Shown here piece after piece: positions 21,711 through 32,288 of a stretch of DNA of 64,000 nucleotides (position 1 is the first letter of the stretch; each line of letters starts with the position of its first letter). The DNA is taken from assembly GCA_011947345.1 (NCBI GenBank), contig JAAVTG010000064.1:434001-498000 (forward strand), written 5' to 3'. Under the pieces are notes generated by a model. It ran no database searches. It had not been told where the DNA came from and saw nothing but the letters and a program-made list of their open reading frames with translations. Source of the stretch: Phytophthora quininea (taxonomy: Eukaryota > Oomycota > Peronosporomycetes > Peronosporales > Peronosporaceae). A program made the translations under genes and the position numbers.

Positions 21711-22048
21711 CTACCAGCCGTATCCCCAGCGGCCGTAGCCTCCCAGCCACCGTAGCCGCCCCAACCGTAGCCTCCCCACGGACCTCCCCAGCCGTAGCCT
21801 TCATATCCGCCGTAGCCTTCATATCCGCCGTAGCCCCGACCCCAGCCGCCCCATTGCTCCTTCTTGCCGTCCTTGTTCACGATCTCGGCGGCCCCAGCAG
21901 CGGGAGCCGACGCCATATTCGGCGCAGCCACGTTCGTTCCCGCCAGCGTCCGTAGCCCCGGGCTCGAATTCACGTCCTCAGCAGCAGCGACATCAGCGAC
22001 ATCAGCGGCAGCAGCGAGGGCGGTGACGGCGAGTGCAGCAAACTTCAT
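21711..22048 (-). CDS. SSP4: small secreted Gly/Tyr/Trp-rich protein, inverted twin of SSP3
   Basis: The start at 22048 gives the same signal peptide as SSP3, GLRTLAGTN, IVNKDGKKEQWGGWG, then GGYEGYGGYEGYGWGGPWGG. The open frame runs off into GWEATAAGD because of a base missing in a C run near 21748; SSP3 has the longer run there and ends RWGYGW. The stop expected by comparison with SSP3 is at 21711. Core promoter GCTCACATTGCAATTTGCC is at 22094-22112. Confidence 0.75.
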
Positions 22049-22093
22049 GGTATCACTTGGCGAGGTGCTTGTGTTGTTACTTGTGCGGTGGCA

Positions 22094-22112
22094 GGCAAAT
22101 TGCAATGTGAGC
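22094..22112 (-). promoter_or_regulatory. Core promoter-like element of SSP4
   Basis: On the minus strand it reads GCTCACATTGCAATTTGCC, the INR+FPR-type element shared by SSP3, 5, 7 and 8. It is 46 bp before the ATG. Confidence 0.65.
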
Positions 22113-22163
22113 TGATGCGGCGTGAGGCAAGATCCCGACAGCATCTGACGAAGGTCAAACATT

Positions 22164-22193
22164 CCTTGGCGGATTGAAGCAATTCATCGTGCC
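22164..22193 (-). promoter_or_regulatory. SSP upstream block, SSP4 copy
   Basis: Core on the minus strand is TGAATTGCTTCAATCCG, matching 20651-20680 and 45963-45993. Confidence 0.5.
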
Positions 22194-22704
22194 GCCTTCC
22201 AGGTCGTTGCCGCACTCGGCGCACTGATGGAGGGCGATATTTAGTGATCTCCGTGACGACGACATCATGTTTGGGGCTGCGGATGATGCACCGCAAGTTG
22301 CAGGCCTGCATTGAAGCTACAGTAGCTTGAGCTCGCTGAGCGGCGTGTGATCTGTTAGACAATCGGAGGCTGCTTCGCGAGTGATGGCACCAAGTTGGTT
22401 GCCATTGCCATTGCTTCCGAAGCATGCTTTCACCAGCCAACGAAGCAGTTCGATGCCTTCAGTGACCGAACATCCGGCCAGGGAGTGCCTTGCCCAGCCA
22501 GAAATACTGCCGTCCAGTTCCAGCGGCTAGTGGTCATCGCCGCCGAACGGATAGTGACCACAGGCCCAGCGCATGCATGGCTCCGACGTGAATGACCGAC
22601 CGACTTGACTGTTGACAATTGAGGTGACTGGCCCTGGGCGCACCGGTCCTGCTCGGCAGCAGCTCGGGCAGTGAATGCGCTGCCTGGTCGTCCACAAGCC
22701 GAGG

Positions 22705-22722
22705 GCATACAAACCACAAGTG
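22705..22722 (-). promoter_or_regulatory. 18-bp motif copy 4 (CACTTGTGGTTTGTATGC)
   Basis: A motif copy on the minus strand, facing copy 5 at 22770. Confidence 0.45.
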
Positions 22723-22769
22723 CAATCGGCGCGTCCTCTCGTGCTCAATCAGACCGCGCGGCGCTCAAC

Positions 22770-22787
22770 AACTCGGGATTTGTATGC
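22770..22787 (+). promoter_or_regulatory. 18-bp motif copy 5 (AACTCGGGATTTGTATGC)
   Basis: A motif copy 342 bp upstream of the gene at 23129 and in its orientation. Confidence 0.45.
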
Positions 22788-23128
22788 GCCTGCAATTGGC
22801 TCGAGAGTTTCTTTGCCCTCTCACTTTCCTTTTCTCGGGGCCATGCTACAGCCATTGCTGAATTTGCTGGCTAGCGCGCAGGTGCTTTCTGGCGAGCGAA
22901 CAAGAAGAGGCAGCGGCAGCTCTCGACTCGGAGAGCGTCGTCGGTCGGCCAGTTCTCCACACCTCGCAGCCTAGCGCACCGGTATCCCCTCTCCACTCCG
23001 TCCTAGCGTTCGTACGGACAGACAGACAGACAGACCCCCATTCCCATTCCATCTTGAAGCGTTGTGCGTCTTGTGCCACGTCGCTACCCCGAGCTTCGAC
23101 GTCAACTCAGTATCCCCTCCGATCCGCC

Positions 23129-23646
23129 ATGGACGTGCGTGTAGACACCATGCCAGTCACCCAGACCTCCAAGAAGCGCAAGGCCCTCTTCAGCTCCCCA
23201 GCCGTTCGCGCGTCCGCCGCGCCGGCCTCGCCGTCGCCCTCCGCCGACAGCGTCAACCTGTCGGCGGCTCTGACGGCGCTCAAGGTCTCGCTCAAGCGCG
23301 ACTTTGGCGACTGCTTCGCGCCGCCCACCACACCGGTCGTGTCGCCGGCCCACAGCATGAACAAGCGCGCGCTTCGACTTTGACGAGGCCGAGCCTGAAG
23401 AACCCGAAGAGCCGCAGAGCTCGACCGCCTCCCCCGCCCAAGCAAGTCAACGCGCTGCTGGCAGTCAGCAACCGCATCAAGTTCGAGCTGGAGAAGCGCC
23501 GCCGTCGCGACCGAGAGCGCGCGCAGCGTCCGCGCAGACGGAAACAGCTGAGCTACTTTGCCATCGTCGGGGCTTTCCAACGCGCAGCGCTCGAGCGCAA
23601 CGTCGCCGTGCAGGTAGAGTGCGTCGTGGAGGCCTCCAGCGAGTGA
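23129..23646 (+). CDS. Basic nuclear-type protein, unknown
   Basis: The start is MDVRVDTMPVTQTSKKRKAL, with a nuclear-signal-like KKRK. A Ser/Pro/Ala stretch, SAALTALKVSLKRDFGDCF and SPAHSMNKRA follow. The frame then shifts in a CGCG run near 23374 (giving FDFDEAEPEEPEEP) and again in a C run near 23430, continuing as KQVNALLAVSNRIKFELEKR, RRRDRERAQRPRRRKQLSYF and ending VECVVEASSE. The three parts read as one protein of about 172 residues. The layout (KKRK, DFDE acidic stretch, basic helix) is loosely akirin-like, but I cannot assign a family. Confidence 0.55.
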
Positions 23647-24195
23647 GACGCTGCCGTTGACCGTGTCTTGTTCGAGACTTGTTTGCTGCTTGCTTTTTCC
23701 CCCATCCAGGACGCTATTACCCCGCCGGACGCTGCCGCATTTTGAGCTATCTATTCGAGCCACATCCAGTCTTGTGCAAATAACTATCGTACCAATAAAC
23801 AGCTACATTACCTTCCGTACACGTAGTGGTGTCCTTCCCAGCACGCAGGTCCATTGCGCCGGCTGCACCATTAGCACATCCATCCATCATGTCGACGATT
23901 GTCATTACTTTTTGGTGGGACACTGGCATGTAGCACAGATCGCAAGTCTAAGCCCGTGTCCTCGTCGCGGGACGAAACCGCGCCCTGGACTCGCGGAACC
24001 GCCTGGCGAAGCAGCACAGCAAACGCACCGGCACAGCCGAACTGTCCATTGCAGCGTCGTGAGGAAAATGGTGCTGCATCGTTCATACAAATTTCAAAGT
24101 GAAACGGCCGTCGCTGCGATTGGCGGAAAATACGGTGCAACAGAGACTTGAACACGGCCATCCATTCCCAAGGGCGTGTCAACCGCAGCAGCACC
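23647..24195. other. Intergenic upstream of SAICAR synthetase
   Basis: No gene seen. A diverged 18-bp motif copy is at 24083-24100, about 95 bp before the ATG. Confidence 0.45.
24083..24100 (-). promoter_or_regulatory. Diverged 18-bp motif copy 6
   Basis: On the minus strand it reads CACTTTGAAATTTGTATG, with conserved CACTT and TTTGTATG but a changed centre. Confidence 0.35.
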
Positions 24196-25214
24196 ATGAG
24201 CGCCGTCGTCGCTGAGGCCGAGACGCGCACGCAGAGCTACCTGCCGCAGATCAATGCTGCCGATACGCAGACGCTGACGTCGCTGGACGCACTCGCGCAG
24301 GAGCTGCCGAGATTCCGCCAGATCAAGGGCAAGGTGCGCGACGTGTACCTGTTCGAGGATCGCGTGCTGCTCGTGTCCACGGACCGCCAGTCGGCGTTCG
24401 ACCGCGCGCTGGCCTCGGTGCCGTTCAAGGGCCGCGTGCTGACGCTCACCAGCGTCTGGTGGTTCGAGCAGACCAAGAGCATCGTGGCCAACCACCTGCT
24501 GGGCGTGCCACACCCGTCCGCCATGCTCTGCAAGAAGTGCACCGTCTTCCCCGTCGAGTTCGTCGTGCGCGGCTACATCACCGGCTCGACCAGCACCAGC
24601 ATGTGGACCAACTACAAGAGCGGCAGTCGCGACTTCTGCGGCCACAAGCTGCCCGACGGCTTCGTACAGCACCAGAAGCTGCCGCAGAACCTCGTGACGC
24701 CCACCACCAAGGACGACGAGCACGACGAGCTCATCTCGGGCATTGAGATCGTCCGTAGCGGACGCATGACCCAGCAGCAGTGGGACTACTGCGAGAAGAA
24801 GACGCTGGAGCTGTTTGCCTTCGGACAGGAACAGGCTGCCAAGCGCGGCCTCATCCTGGTCGACACTAAGTACGAGTTCGGCATCGACGACGCCACGGGC
24901 GAGATTATGCTCATCGACGAGATCCACACCCCGGACTCGAGTCGCTACTGGCTCGCCAACTCGTACGACGAGCGCATGGCTGCCGGCCAGTCGCCCGAGA
25001 ACATCGACAAAGAGTTTCTCCGTCTCTGGTTCAAGGAGCACTGCGACCCGTACAATGACGAGGTGCTGCCGGAGGCCCGAAGGAGCTGGTCAGTGAGCTG
25101 TCGCGCCGCTACATCCTGCTCTACGAGCTCATTACCGGCTCCAAGTTTGAGTTCCCAGCGGCTGACGAGAAGACTCTGGCCGAGAGCGTGCGCAGCGCCC
25201 TGCTGTCCAAATAA
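24196..25214 (+). CDS. SAICAR synthetase (purine biosynthesis)
   Basis: Phosphoribosylaminoimidazole-succinocarboxamide synthase joins CAIR and aspartate with ATP. Motifs in order: IKGKVRDVYLFEDRVLLVST, DRQSAFDRALASVPFKG, VEFVVRGYITGS, LPDGFVQHQKLP, GLILVDTKYEFGID, IMLIDEIHTPDSSRYW. It is a stand-alone enzyme of about 340 residues, as in fungi and bacteria, not the PAICS fusion of animals. The frame slips in the CCC at 25076-25078; the next frame supplies the expected end (ELVSELSRRYILLYELITG and LAESVRSALLSK). One missing C explains it. Confidence 0.94.
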
Positions 25215-25298
25215 ACGCGCGTAGAGCTCAAGACGAGTCTGCCGGTCTCCCCGTAGATCAATACATGTGCAAACAGTCCCATCAGGCTTCAATGTCTA

Positions 25299-26670
25299 TT
25301 ACTTCTTAGCTGGTTGCGAGGCTTCCTGTCTCCTGCCGATAGACGAAGCGCTCGACCCAGCCGTGCTAGCGGAGGTCGCTGCCGTGATGTCACGGGGAGT
25401 TGGGGACGTTGGCGCTGGAGTTACGGCAGCAGATGTAGCCGATGCTGCCAACGCCGTCATCGTGGCAGGACCCACCGGTAGTACCGAAGCTTTGGAGCGC
25501 TGTCCCATGAGCTTTGACGATCTTGGAGACAGAGTACTCTCGGACTGCGAGGTTTGCTTCTTGGCGCAGATCGTTCCATTGTCGATGAACCTTTCTGCTT
25601 CGCTGTAGCAAGGGGTAATGGACCACCTCGGCTTGATACTGCGAGCTTTCTGGCACCGGATGATGAAGCGCACCATGATGATCGCCGATCTTGCACGTCG
25701 TATTGGCGTGAGTTTGTGCATATCGCGATGCGCGAGTTTGACGACGCCACTAATGGTGATCATGGCGCCGACGGAGAACATGACGAGCTGGAGCGGCTTC
25801 ATGTGCGCGAACTCTTTAAAGTAGACGCCGCCCCCGAAGATGGACACCGAGATGAAGAAACACTGGAAGACGGGCACGACAAATACGGCGTCGAAATGCT
25901 GGAGACCGTGCGCCAGCCAGTGGATCTGCATGAACACGCAGCTGAGCATGCTGAGCGCGATGGCGTAGGCGCCGAAAGTCACGAACTGGTTGTCGCCCTC
26001 GATCGTCGTCTTCATGAGCTCGGCCACCGACTTGGCGAACAGCACAGACTGCGCTCCAAAATGCCCGACAGTGCCGGATAGCTCACTGGATGCAGCTTGG
26101 CGAAGCGCTTGTACTCTGGCGAGCTCTTCCCCTTCTCCTTGAGTATACGCTCCATCTTGCGAGACAGCAGGTAGAGGCTGATGCACGAAAACAACACAAA
26201 CGCCGCGTATGCAGCGAAAAGTGGCTCTTGGTAGAGCGCGACGAGTTCATGCACCGTGTAGCAGGCGCTTTCCTTCTCGGCAAAAGTGGCCACGACGATA
26301 ATCCCTCCGAGCACGAGTGCCGTTCCCATCGCGTCCGACCGCGTGAATCTCTCCTTGAGGAACAGCGACGCGAACACGACGTTTGCCACCATGGTCGTAC
26401 CTCCAACTGGGGTGGCCAGCGACTGCGGCAAGAAGCCGAGCGCCACAAAGTCGAGGATGCTGCCGCCGACCACGAGCAGCAGGCCGATGACCCACAGGGG
26501 CTGCCGCACGTAACTGCGCTTGGCGTGGAAACTGCGGTGCTTGGCCTCGCGCATGAAGGAGAATTTTGCAGGTTGACGCCCATGTTGGTGGCGATGGAGC
26601 CGATGACGCTGAGGACGACGCCCACGTACCACAAACTCTTGGCGCTTTCATGGTGCTGCTCGCAGCCCAT
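25299..26670 (-). CDS. NIPA-type magnesium transporter
   Basis: A multi-pass transporter of the NIPA/DMT superfamily. It starts MGCEQHHESAKSLWYVGVVL, with GSIATNMGVNLQK, then QPLWVIGLLLVVGGSILDFV, SLATPVGGTTMVANVVFASL, GIIVVATFAEKES, AQSVLFAKSVAEL, IHWLAHGLQHFDAVFVVPVF and SIFGGGVYFKEF. These are the NIPA landmarks. A long Ser/Thr/Ala-rich C-terminal tail ends SQPAKK. Two frame slips fall in short runs (26564-26567 and 26055-26056), each fixable by one base. Expected to sit in plasma or endosomal membrane; substrate assigned from family only. Confidence 0.88.
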
Positions 26671-27160
26671 GGTAATAGCGCAACGCTCTGTCAATCTGCG
26701 CCGCTCGAATCGGTCCTCGGCCAGTTCAGCCCAGAACGTGCAGATCGGCCCATATTTTTAGTCGACAGTCCTTATCTTAGTTGAAGCCGAATTACTTGGC
26801 GTTTGTATGCACCAAGTTGAAGTGGAAGGTAGCCATTCTCGTGACCAACCAAGTTTGTTTGTTTGGAGACCCGAGGTCCTCGTTGAGGAGCCCAAGAAGC
26901 TTTCGCTGTCCTCTGCAATCGCTGTGCCAGCAATTAAGCCCAGCGTTCTCGTTGGGAGAAGAGAGCGACGGCAAATATTCACGGCAGGAACCACAGCGCG
27001 GCCCGATCAGGTTGTGCGTTTCCTTGCGCGACACGTGCCTCCATGGGACTAAAGTTCCATGTCTGCCCTCCATTGGTTTGATTCACAACTGCCTCTAACT
27101 AAAACTTCCCCACAAAAAACAAAGGACAACATCTACTTACCTACTGCATTGCTCGCCCGC
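26671..27160. other. Intergenic upstream of NIPA transporter
   Basis: No gene seen. It holds an 18-bp motif copy (26793) followed 3 bp later by CAAGTTGAAGTG (26813-26824). Confidence 0.5.
26793..26810 (+). promoter_or_regulatory. 18-bp motif copy 7 (TACTTGGCGTTTGTATGC)
   Basis: One of the two best matches to consensus. It is 123 bp upstream of the NIPA transporter, in opposite orientation, next to a CAAGTTGAAGTG site. Confidence 0.55.
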
Positions 27161-28021
27161 TTAGCACAGAATGGACTGCAGCGACATGGGCACACTTGCT
27201 CGACGGGTGTTCAGCCGCTGGGCCGTCAGGTCGGAGGCGCTGCTCACGGCGTCCCAGTCCTGCTTGGCGGCGTCTGCGCTCGTGGGCGAAGCCGTCGCCG
27301 CACGGACAGACACCTCGTCGTCCGAGAGCGCGGGCGCCGCCTTAGCCGCTTTCTTGCGGCTTCTGGCGCGGTTGCCGCGCTTGACCATCTCCTCGGACGC
27401 GGGCGAGGCCAACCGGCCGGCCGAGATGCCCTTGGCCGCCGTGTTGGGGTCCTGCATGATGCACTCGAGCGTGTACTCAAAGGCCGCGATCTTCTTGGCA
27501 ATGTACTCCCTGTTGCTGCCTTTGGCCACGCCCAGGGACTCGCGCAGCATGTCGATGCTCTTCTGCAGGCTGCGGATCTGGCGGTGCGGCCAGCGCTGGA
27601 TGCCGTGGCGGCGGCAGATCTTCTTGAGCAGCGTGGCGCAGATGCCGAACTTGCGCGCCACGGCGGCAATGGGCATGTTGAAGCACTGGCGCAGGTCCTC
27701 CAGCTGCACCACGGGCCCGTAGCGGCGGTTGGCGCCGCCCTGGCGGGCCGTGGGGGACGGCTGCAGCGGCAGCTTGGTCGCCACGGGGCTCACGGCGCTG
27801 AACGCGTCGAAGCTAAAGACGTCGGCGGGGCTCGTGGCCCCGGACGGCGACGCGGTGGGCGCCGGCGAGTGCACTTGCACCGTGAGCCCGATCTTGTTGC
27901 GGCGGCTGGGCGGCTGGCTGCCAGCTGTTGGGGGCTCGAATTTGACCACGGGGTCGCGCTTGAGCGACAGCAGGATCTCGCCCATGTGCAGCTCGTCGCT
28001 GCTGAGCGTCGCGCGGTTCAT
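27161..28021 (-). CDS. RWP-RK domain transcription factor
   Basis: The central part carries the RWP-RK DNA-binding domain: LEDLRQCFNMPIAAVARKFG, ICATLLKKICRRHGIQRWPH, RQIRSLQKSI. An ordered helix EYIAKKIAAFEYTLECIMQD follows, then a basic KRGNRARSRKKAAKAA stretch and an acidic/Ser end (LQSILC). The N-terminus is Ser/Pro/Thr-rich. Animals and fungi lack this family; plants, algae, slime moulds and oomycetes have it. MNRATLSSDEL at 28021 is chosen because the longer frame upstream overlaps an 18-bp motif copy at 28154 and loses protein character. The frame is intact. Confidence 0.93.
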   Translation of the reverse strand: MNRATLSSDELHMGEILLSLKRDPVVKFEPPTAGSQPPSRRNKIGLTVQVHSPAPTASPSGATSPADVFSFDAFSAVSPVATKLPLQPSPTARQGGANRRYGPVVQLEDLRQCFNMPIAAVARKFGICATLLKKICRRHGIQRWPHRQIRSLQKSIDMLRESLGVAKGSNREYIAKKIAAFEYTLECIMQDPNTAAKGISAGRLASPASEEMVKRGNRARSRKKAAKAAPALSDDEVSVRAATASPTSADAAKQDWDAVSSASDLTAQRLNTRRASVPMSLQSILC

Positions 28022-28153
28022 GGCGACTGTCGATACCGGAGACGGCCGTGCGAGGCGGGCAGATCGCGTTGTGACCGCGGCCGTATGCAACAAAGCGATC
28101 CGCCAAGTGAAGAGGACAGCGAGGGATCCGCGCGCCTTCCATATTTCTAAAAC

Positions 28154-28171
28154 CACTTGCGCGTTGTATGG
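28154..28171 (+). promoter_or_regulatory. 18-bp motif copy 8 (CACTTGCGCGTTGTATGG)
   Basis: It is 133 bp upstream of the RWP-RK start and opposite in orientation. Confidence 0.45.
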
Positions 28172-29178
28172 CGCAGAGCTGGGGCAGGTATGCGGTGTCA
28201 GAGGTTCAAAAACCCGGCCGAAAAGGTGCGATCTTTTGCGAAAAGCAGCTGCTCGCGACGCTTCGCCAGCGCGAGCCGAAGCAGCGGCACGCGTTGCGTG
28301 GCGGAGCATTGTCGACGCTGTGTGTTGCGAGGCAAGTGTCCAGGCGCCTTGCATAGTAGTGAAAAGAGGCCGCCGACTGTCGCCGCGCACTCGCTTTAAA
28401 CGAAGCTCGGTCTCAGCTTCCGGCGCTGGAATGCGAAAGTCTGTCGTGGCGGGCCGCAAAACGCGACACGTCTCTTCAAGGTCAGTGGGGTCATGCTGTA
28501 ATTTACAAAGCGTTCCCATGAATGCAGCCATGTCCGGCATTGCGTTTCAACGCGATGCCCGCGGTCAACTGGCGGGCAACTCAATTTCAGACACCGCTTC
28601 GCGCGGACAGCGGCGCTAGCTGGGCCAGCACGCAGCATGGCCAGCAACAGCAGCAGCGCAGGACCAGCGGCGGCACTCGTCTGAAGAGGCTGCCACCAGT
28701 GGCATAGAGGGGTAGCCAAATATGTGAACGATCGCCTGGAAAAATATCCCTGCGATCTGTGAGACCGACCGAGTTTCAACCACGGCGCACAGCATAACAA
28801 GGCTGAGTGATGATCAAGAAGCTATGCTGCTTGGGAAAACACTGGGAGACTGGACTGGAACAACCAACCGCGTGGCAGGGCCGGCTGGGCAGCGGCGCCT
28901 CCGAGCTTGGTTTGCCACCACAAGCCTTGCCAGCCGCTGCCTGATTTACTGCGATAACGCGGGCGTTACGACACAATTGCCTCGGCGCTTCATGTCTCGA
29001 CGACGATTCGCCTTGGCTTCTCGCCGACGGACACGCCCGGCAAGACAGCATCGCTCCCTGAGGACAAGCAAGCAAAGCGTTGAATCTGCATGCAACCATG
29101 TTTTTTGGCGCCCTGTTTCAACCTGACCCCCGAGCAAGAAACAAAAGTGGTCGGTATGCTGTACCCCAGGTTGGTGCC

Positions 29179-29196
29179 GCATACAAATGCCAAGTG
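29179..29196 (-). promoter_or_regulatory. 18-bp motif copy 9 (CACTTGGCATTTGTATGC)
   Basis: Minus-strand copy, one base from consensus, 206 bp upstream of the plus-strand gene at 29402. Confidence 0.5.
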
Positions 29197-29401
29197 CACA
29201 GTCCGGCTTGATATGCTGCAGCGCAGGGTTTCGGCGGTGGCGCTGCCGTTTTTATGCAATTTTTGGCGCTTGGTTGCAGCTCGTATACAGTGCAGAGCAT
29301 CCTTCTCACAACGGAAAAAGTCTCGGCGTTTAACAGCAACTTGCCCCCAAGCTCTTCCTGCCACCGCATTTCCTTAATAAACCCGTCCCCAAGCTCCCCG
29401 C

Positions 29402-29890
29402 ATGTCCGACGTCGTCGTCCCGTCGTTCTTCCCCACGCCCACAGAGATCGCCGGCGGCCTGCGCTGGGTCCGACAGCACCCTGTCATGGCCACCGCCGCG
29501 GCCGCCGCCGCCACGGCCGTCAGCGTCCTCACCTACTTACGTGCAGCCGTCGAGGACGAGAAGCAGCTGAGTCTGACCGTGCTAAGCCCTCGCAAGGGAG
29601 ACGACTTTGCAGCAGCACAGAGAGCGACGTGTCCACCCCCACACAGGGACGCAGTGCAAGTCCCCGCAACCTCAGTGTACGTTGATAATTTGTTATTGTA
29701 TTGGCGGAATTTATTTTACTCATATTTCTTATCTGCAGTTTGGAGAGTTGGAAGAAGCACCAGAGATGGAGGAATCTCAAGTGGTGCATCAGGAGCTGGA
29801 GGAGGCTTTGCAGCAGGCGGAAGGAGACTCCGTGTCGCCCCAGTGGGGTGGTACGTCTCCACGACGCCACCCGAAGACTATTACCAGTGA
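29402..29890 (+). CDS. Small single-pass membrane protein, paralogue of 44690-45296
   Basis: The start MSDVVVPSFFPTPTEIAGGL leads to RWVRQHPVMAT and an Ala-rich membrane segment (TAAAAAATAVSVLTYL). Exon 1 ends near 29680 after a Ser/Thr-rich stretch (STESDVSTPTQGRSASPRN, reached by a slip in the TTT at about 29608). Exon 2 begins near 29740: FGELEEAPEMEESQVVHQEL, then EEALQQAEGD and, after a slip in the GGGG at 29846-29849, a PQWGWYVSTTPPEDYYQ end. The PTPxEIxxGxRWxRxxP block and the WGW(Y/F) end are shared with the gene at 44.7-45.3 kb. Function unknown. Confidence 0.6.
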   Translation: MSDVVVPSFFPTPTEIAGGLRWVRQHPVMATAAAAAATAVSVLTYLRAAVEDEKQLSLTVLSPRKGDDFAAAQRATCPPPHRDAVQVPATSVYVDNLLLYWRNLFYSYFLSAVWRVGRSTRDGGISSGASGAGGGFAAGGRRLRVAPVGWYVSTTPPEDYYQ

Positions 29891-30201
29891 GTTCCTCCCA
29901 GTGCCGTAGAAGTTTTGACAACCCGTCGCAACGGACTCCTTTTCCGCGACGACTCGAGTGCTCCGTCGTCTCTCTATTCTATCCTAGCAAGAAGCTGAGA
30001 ACACATTTTCTTTGCGAGATGGCACGGCAATTCGAGCTGCATTCGCGACCCCACCCCGTATTTGTGTCCTAATAATATATGAGGTCCGTTGTATCACCAG
30101 TCATGTTGTGCATGTTGCAACCGGTTTCCTTCATCGACTCTTTAATATAGTTTCGCTAATATTGTCGTCACGCCAGCATTGCGAACTTGCCAGATAACGA
30201 A
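29891..30201. other. Intergenic, no gene seen
   Basis: Short space before the TM-LRR gene with no distinct element. Confidence 0.4.
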
Positions 30202-32288
30202 ATGAAAGGCCCAAGCCGAACGGGGACTAGTTACAGCCTGGATGCGTTCTTGGATGAGCGTCGATTCTCGCCGTCGACGCTACGTGTGTGGTGGTTTGTA
30301 TTCTTCGCCGTCCACGCAATTTGTCTGGTCTACTATGCGCTGATGATGTGGTGTTATTGGAATTTGCCCAAGACAACTATGAATATCGGGTTTTACTTCT
30401 ACGGACTTGGCATGGGCGATGCAAGCGATCGAGTTATCGCAGTCGTTCATGGCTGTTTCGCTGGAATTCACTCTGGCTATTTGCTCTGGATGATCGGGTG
30501 GTCTCTTAAGGAGAAAAGACTCGTGTTTGCGGTCTACAATGTGTTTGCTTTGTCGACTGTCAAGCGTCGACGGTGGTACAGACTCCTCGCCAAACTCTAC
30601 CAGTACACGATTGGAAACGAAATGGTTGGCGTCACCGGTCCCTACTACGACTTGATCTTAGCCTGCCGAGAGATCTTAGAGACGGCTTTACAGACGCAAC
30701 AGGCGTATCGAATGACCTTGTTCCTATCACGAACGGTGCTGATCCGTAGTTATATCGCGCTGCTCGTTCTCAGTTGCTGGTCCACGGTAATCGTGCACTC
30801 CGTCTTCCACTCGCGAGCCGTACGGCGGCGATTCTACGCTCTGGTGTGCGACTCGATTCTCGATTTTATGACTGCTGTGGGCGTTCCTATCGCACTGTTG
30901 GCAGTCTATTACCCCGACTTCGATTTCAAACTCAACGACTTCCCGCTGAGAACGTGGGGCAACGATTTCTGGCTCATGCCCGCGTTAAGTGAATTTGAGA
31001 TGATTTTGGTGACCTCGTGGGGGAACTTGGCGATGCGAATTGTCTTCGCTTGGAGCACGTTGAGCTCGGTAGATCGAATGAAGAAACTGCTGAGTACGTC
31101 AGCAATACACAGTCGACATGGTAGTTGTCAGAGTCGCCAAAGCACAGCCGTGCTACATGTCTACCCCATTGAGACTACTACGAAGCGGAGGTCCGTTCTA
31201 GCTGTGATCGATGCAGCTGCAGCACATGAGTCTCGATTCACTCGCCTCCTTTTCTTCGCTTGGGGTGTTGTTATTATCGTGCTCCAAGCCTACGCCGAGT
31301 CGGTGCCCGGGTTATCGGAATGCAAAATGCAAGTCAAGCCTTGGTTCTGCTCGTTACCGGCCTGCTCGCTTGTGGTTTTCGATTGCTACACTTCAGACGC
31401 GGTCGGTTCCGAGACCGACATCGCCGCTCAATGGCGCCGGTTCGACCCCCAAACTCCTGCGGGTGTGGTGATCAAACATTGTCCGAAGCTGGAGATCCCA
31501 ACGACGTTGACAGACTTCTCCCAACTGAAGATGTTGAAAATCTACAACTCGACTATCGATCGCTGGGATGAAAGTGCCACACTCTCGCAGACACACCACC
31601 CGAACCTCTTGATGCTGCTGATGGCACGTGTGAATTTCACCGACGGCATGCTACCTGCTGGGGTTCTCGGTGACGACTTCCCGCACGGTTTGTTGGATAT
31701 TGAACTCTGTATCACAAATCTGCGGGCGTTGCCAGAGGATTTCGACACGAAATGGTCCAAGGACGCCAGCATTTACTTTGAGGGCAGCAAGTTCACCGAG
31801 GTACCAGCTTCCTTGGTGCGACTGGCGCCCTACGATCTCTCGCTCTCGTTCAACCCCATCGCAAGTATTCCGGCAGCGTTATTTGAAGGGAACGTAGAGT
31901 ATCTCCACCTCGGTGGCACATTGATCTCGGAACTGCCTGAAAACGTTAGGGACGTCTCCCCGCTGAACCAGCTCCGCGTGGACGACACAAACATTTCCTT
32001 CTTCTGGAGTTGGCTAGACCCCATCGTCGCGAGCGCAGGTATCATCTTCTCCGACATCCCTGCCGTGATTGTAGCCTCCAACTCTCCGTATTGCCACGAC
32101 CTTGAAAGTATCTACAGCGGCAACCAGACTGCATTCTCAGCAGTGTACCACCAAGACCAATCAACGATTTTGTCTGATGCGTCAATAGGGAACTGGGAAG
32201 CGTTGAAAAAGCAGTCTGGTGTGGTGAAAGCCCTGGCATGTACTACCCAGTCGCAGAGGACGACAAAATACACGGAATTGGCTGCTGA
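30202..32288 (+). CDS. Multi-pass membrane protein with leucine-rich repeats (oomycete TM-LRR type)
   Basis: The first 300 residues hold about six hydrophobic segments (WWFVFFAVHAICLVYYALMM; TVLIRSYIALLVLSCWSTVI; VGVPIALLAVYYPDF; MILVTSWGNLAMRIVFAW). Another lies near residue 360 (LFFAWGVVIIVLQAYAESVP). An extracellular-type LRR domain follows (LKMLKIYNSTIDRW, LLDIELCITNLRALPEDF, YDLSLSFNPIASIPAALF, NVEYLHLGGTLISELPENV). ATG 30202 is used because upstream codons to 30187 hold no ATG. The frame slips near 32246, and the next frame ends MYYPVAEDDKIHGIGC, the conserved end of this oomycete family as I know it, with the stop at 32286-32288. Probably a surface receptor-like protein; no kinase is present. 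Confidence 0.78.

Larger units (their letters stand above)
20728..22140. repeat. Inverted duplication containing SSP3 and SSP4
   Basis: DNA from about 20728 to 21170 reappears inverted at about 21700 to 22140, including promoter and whole coding region, at near identity. The roughly 500-bp spacer holds a truncated copy of the MED9-like gene. Arms differ mainly in homopolymer lengths (for example 20957 and 21084 against the opposite arm). Confidence 0.85.
22049..23128. other. Intergenic, SSP4 promoter and unassigned DNA
   Basis: No gene is convincing. It contains the SSP4 promoter (22094-22193) and two copies of the 18-bp motif (22705 and 22770), 47 bp apart and pointing toward each other. 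The 3' part has a GACA/GACAGACAGACA run at about 23018-23034. Confidence 0.5.
28022..29401. other. Intergenic, no supported gene
   Basis: About 1.4 kb between RWP-RK and the 29402 gene. Open frames on both strands are short and unlike proteins. It contains two 18-bp motif copies (28154 and 29179). No RNA gene or transposon end seen. Confidence 0.45.

Noticed and set aside
23107..23763. Minus-strand 218-codon frame
   Set aside because: Overlaps the plus-strand basic protein; lacks motifs and a promoter. The plus strand needs two base corrections, so some doubt remains.
24094..25041. Long minus-strand open frame opposite SAICAR synthetase
   Set aside because: Antisense shadow; the plus strand carries all catalytic motifs.
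27059..28150. Long plus-strand open frame opposite the RWP-RK gene
   Set aside because: It is the GC-rich shadow of a well-supported gene; composition is repetitive Arg/Gly/Ala with no motif.
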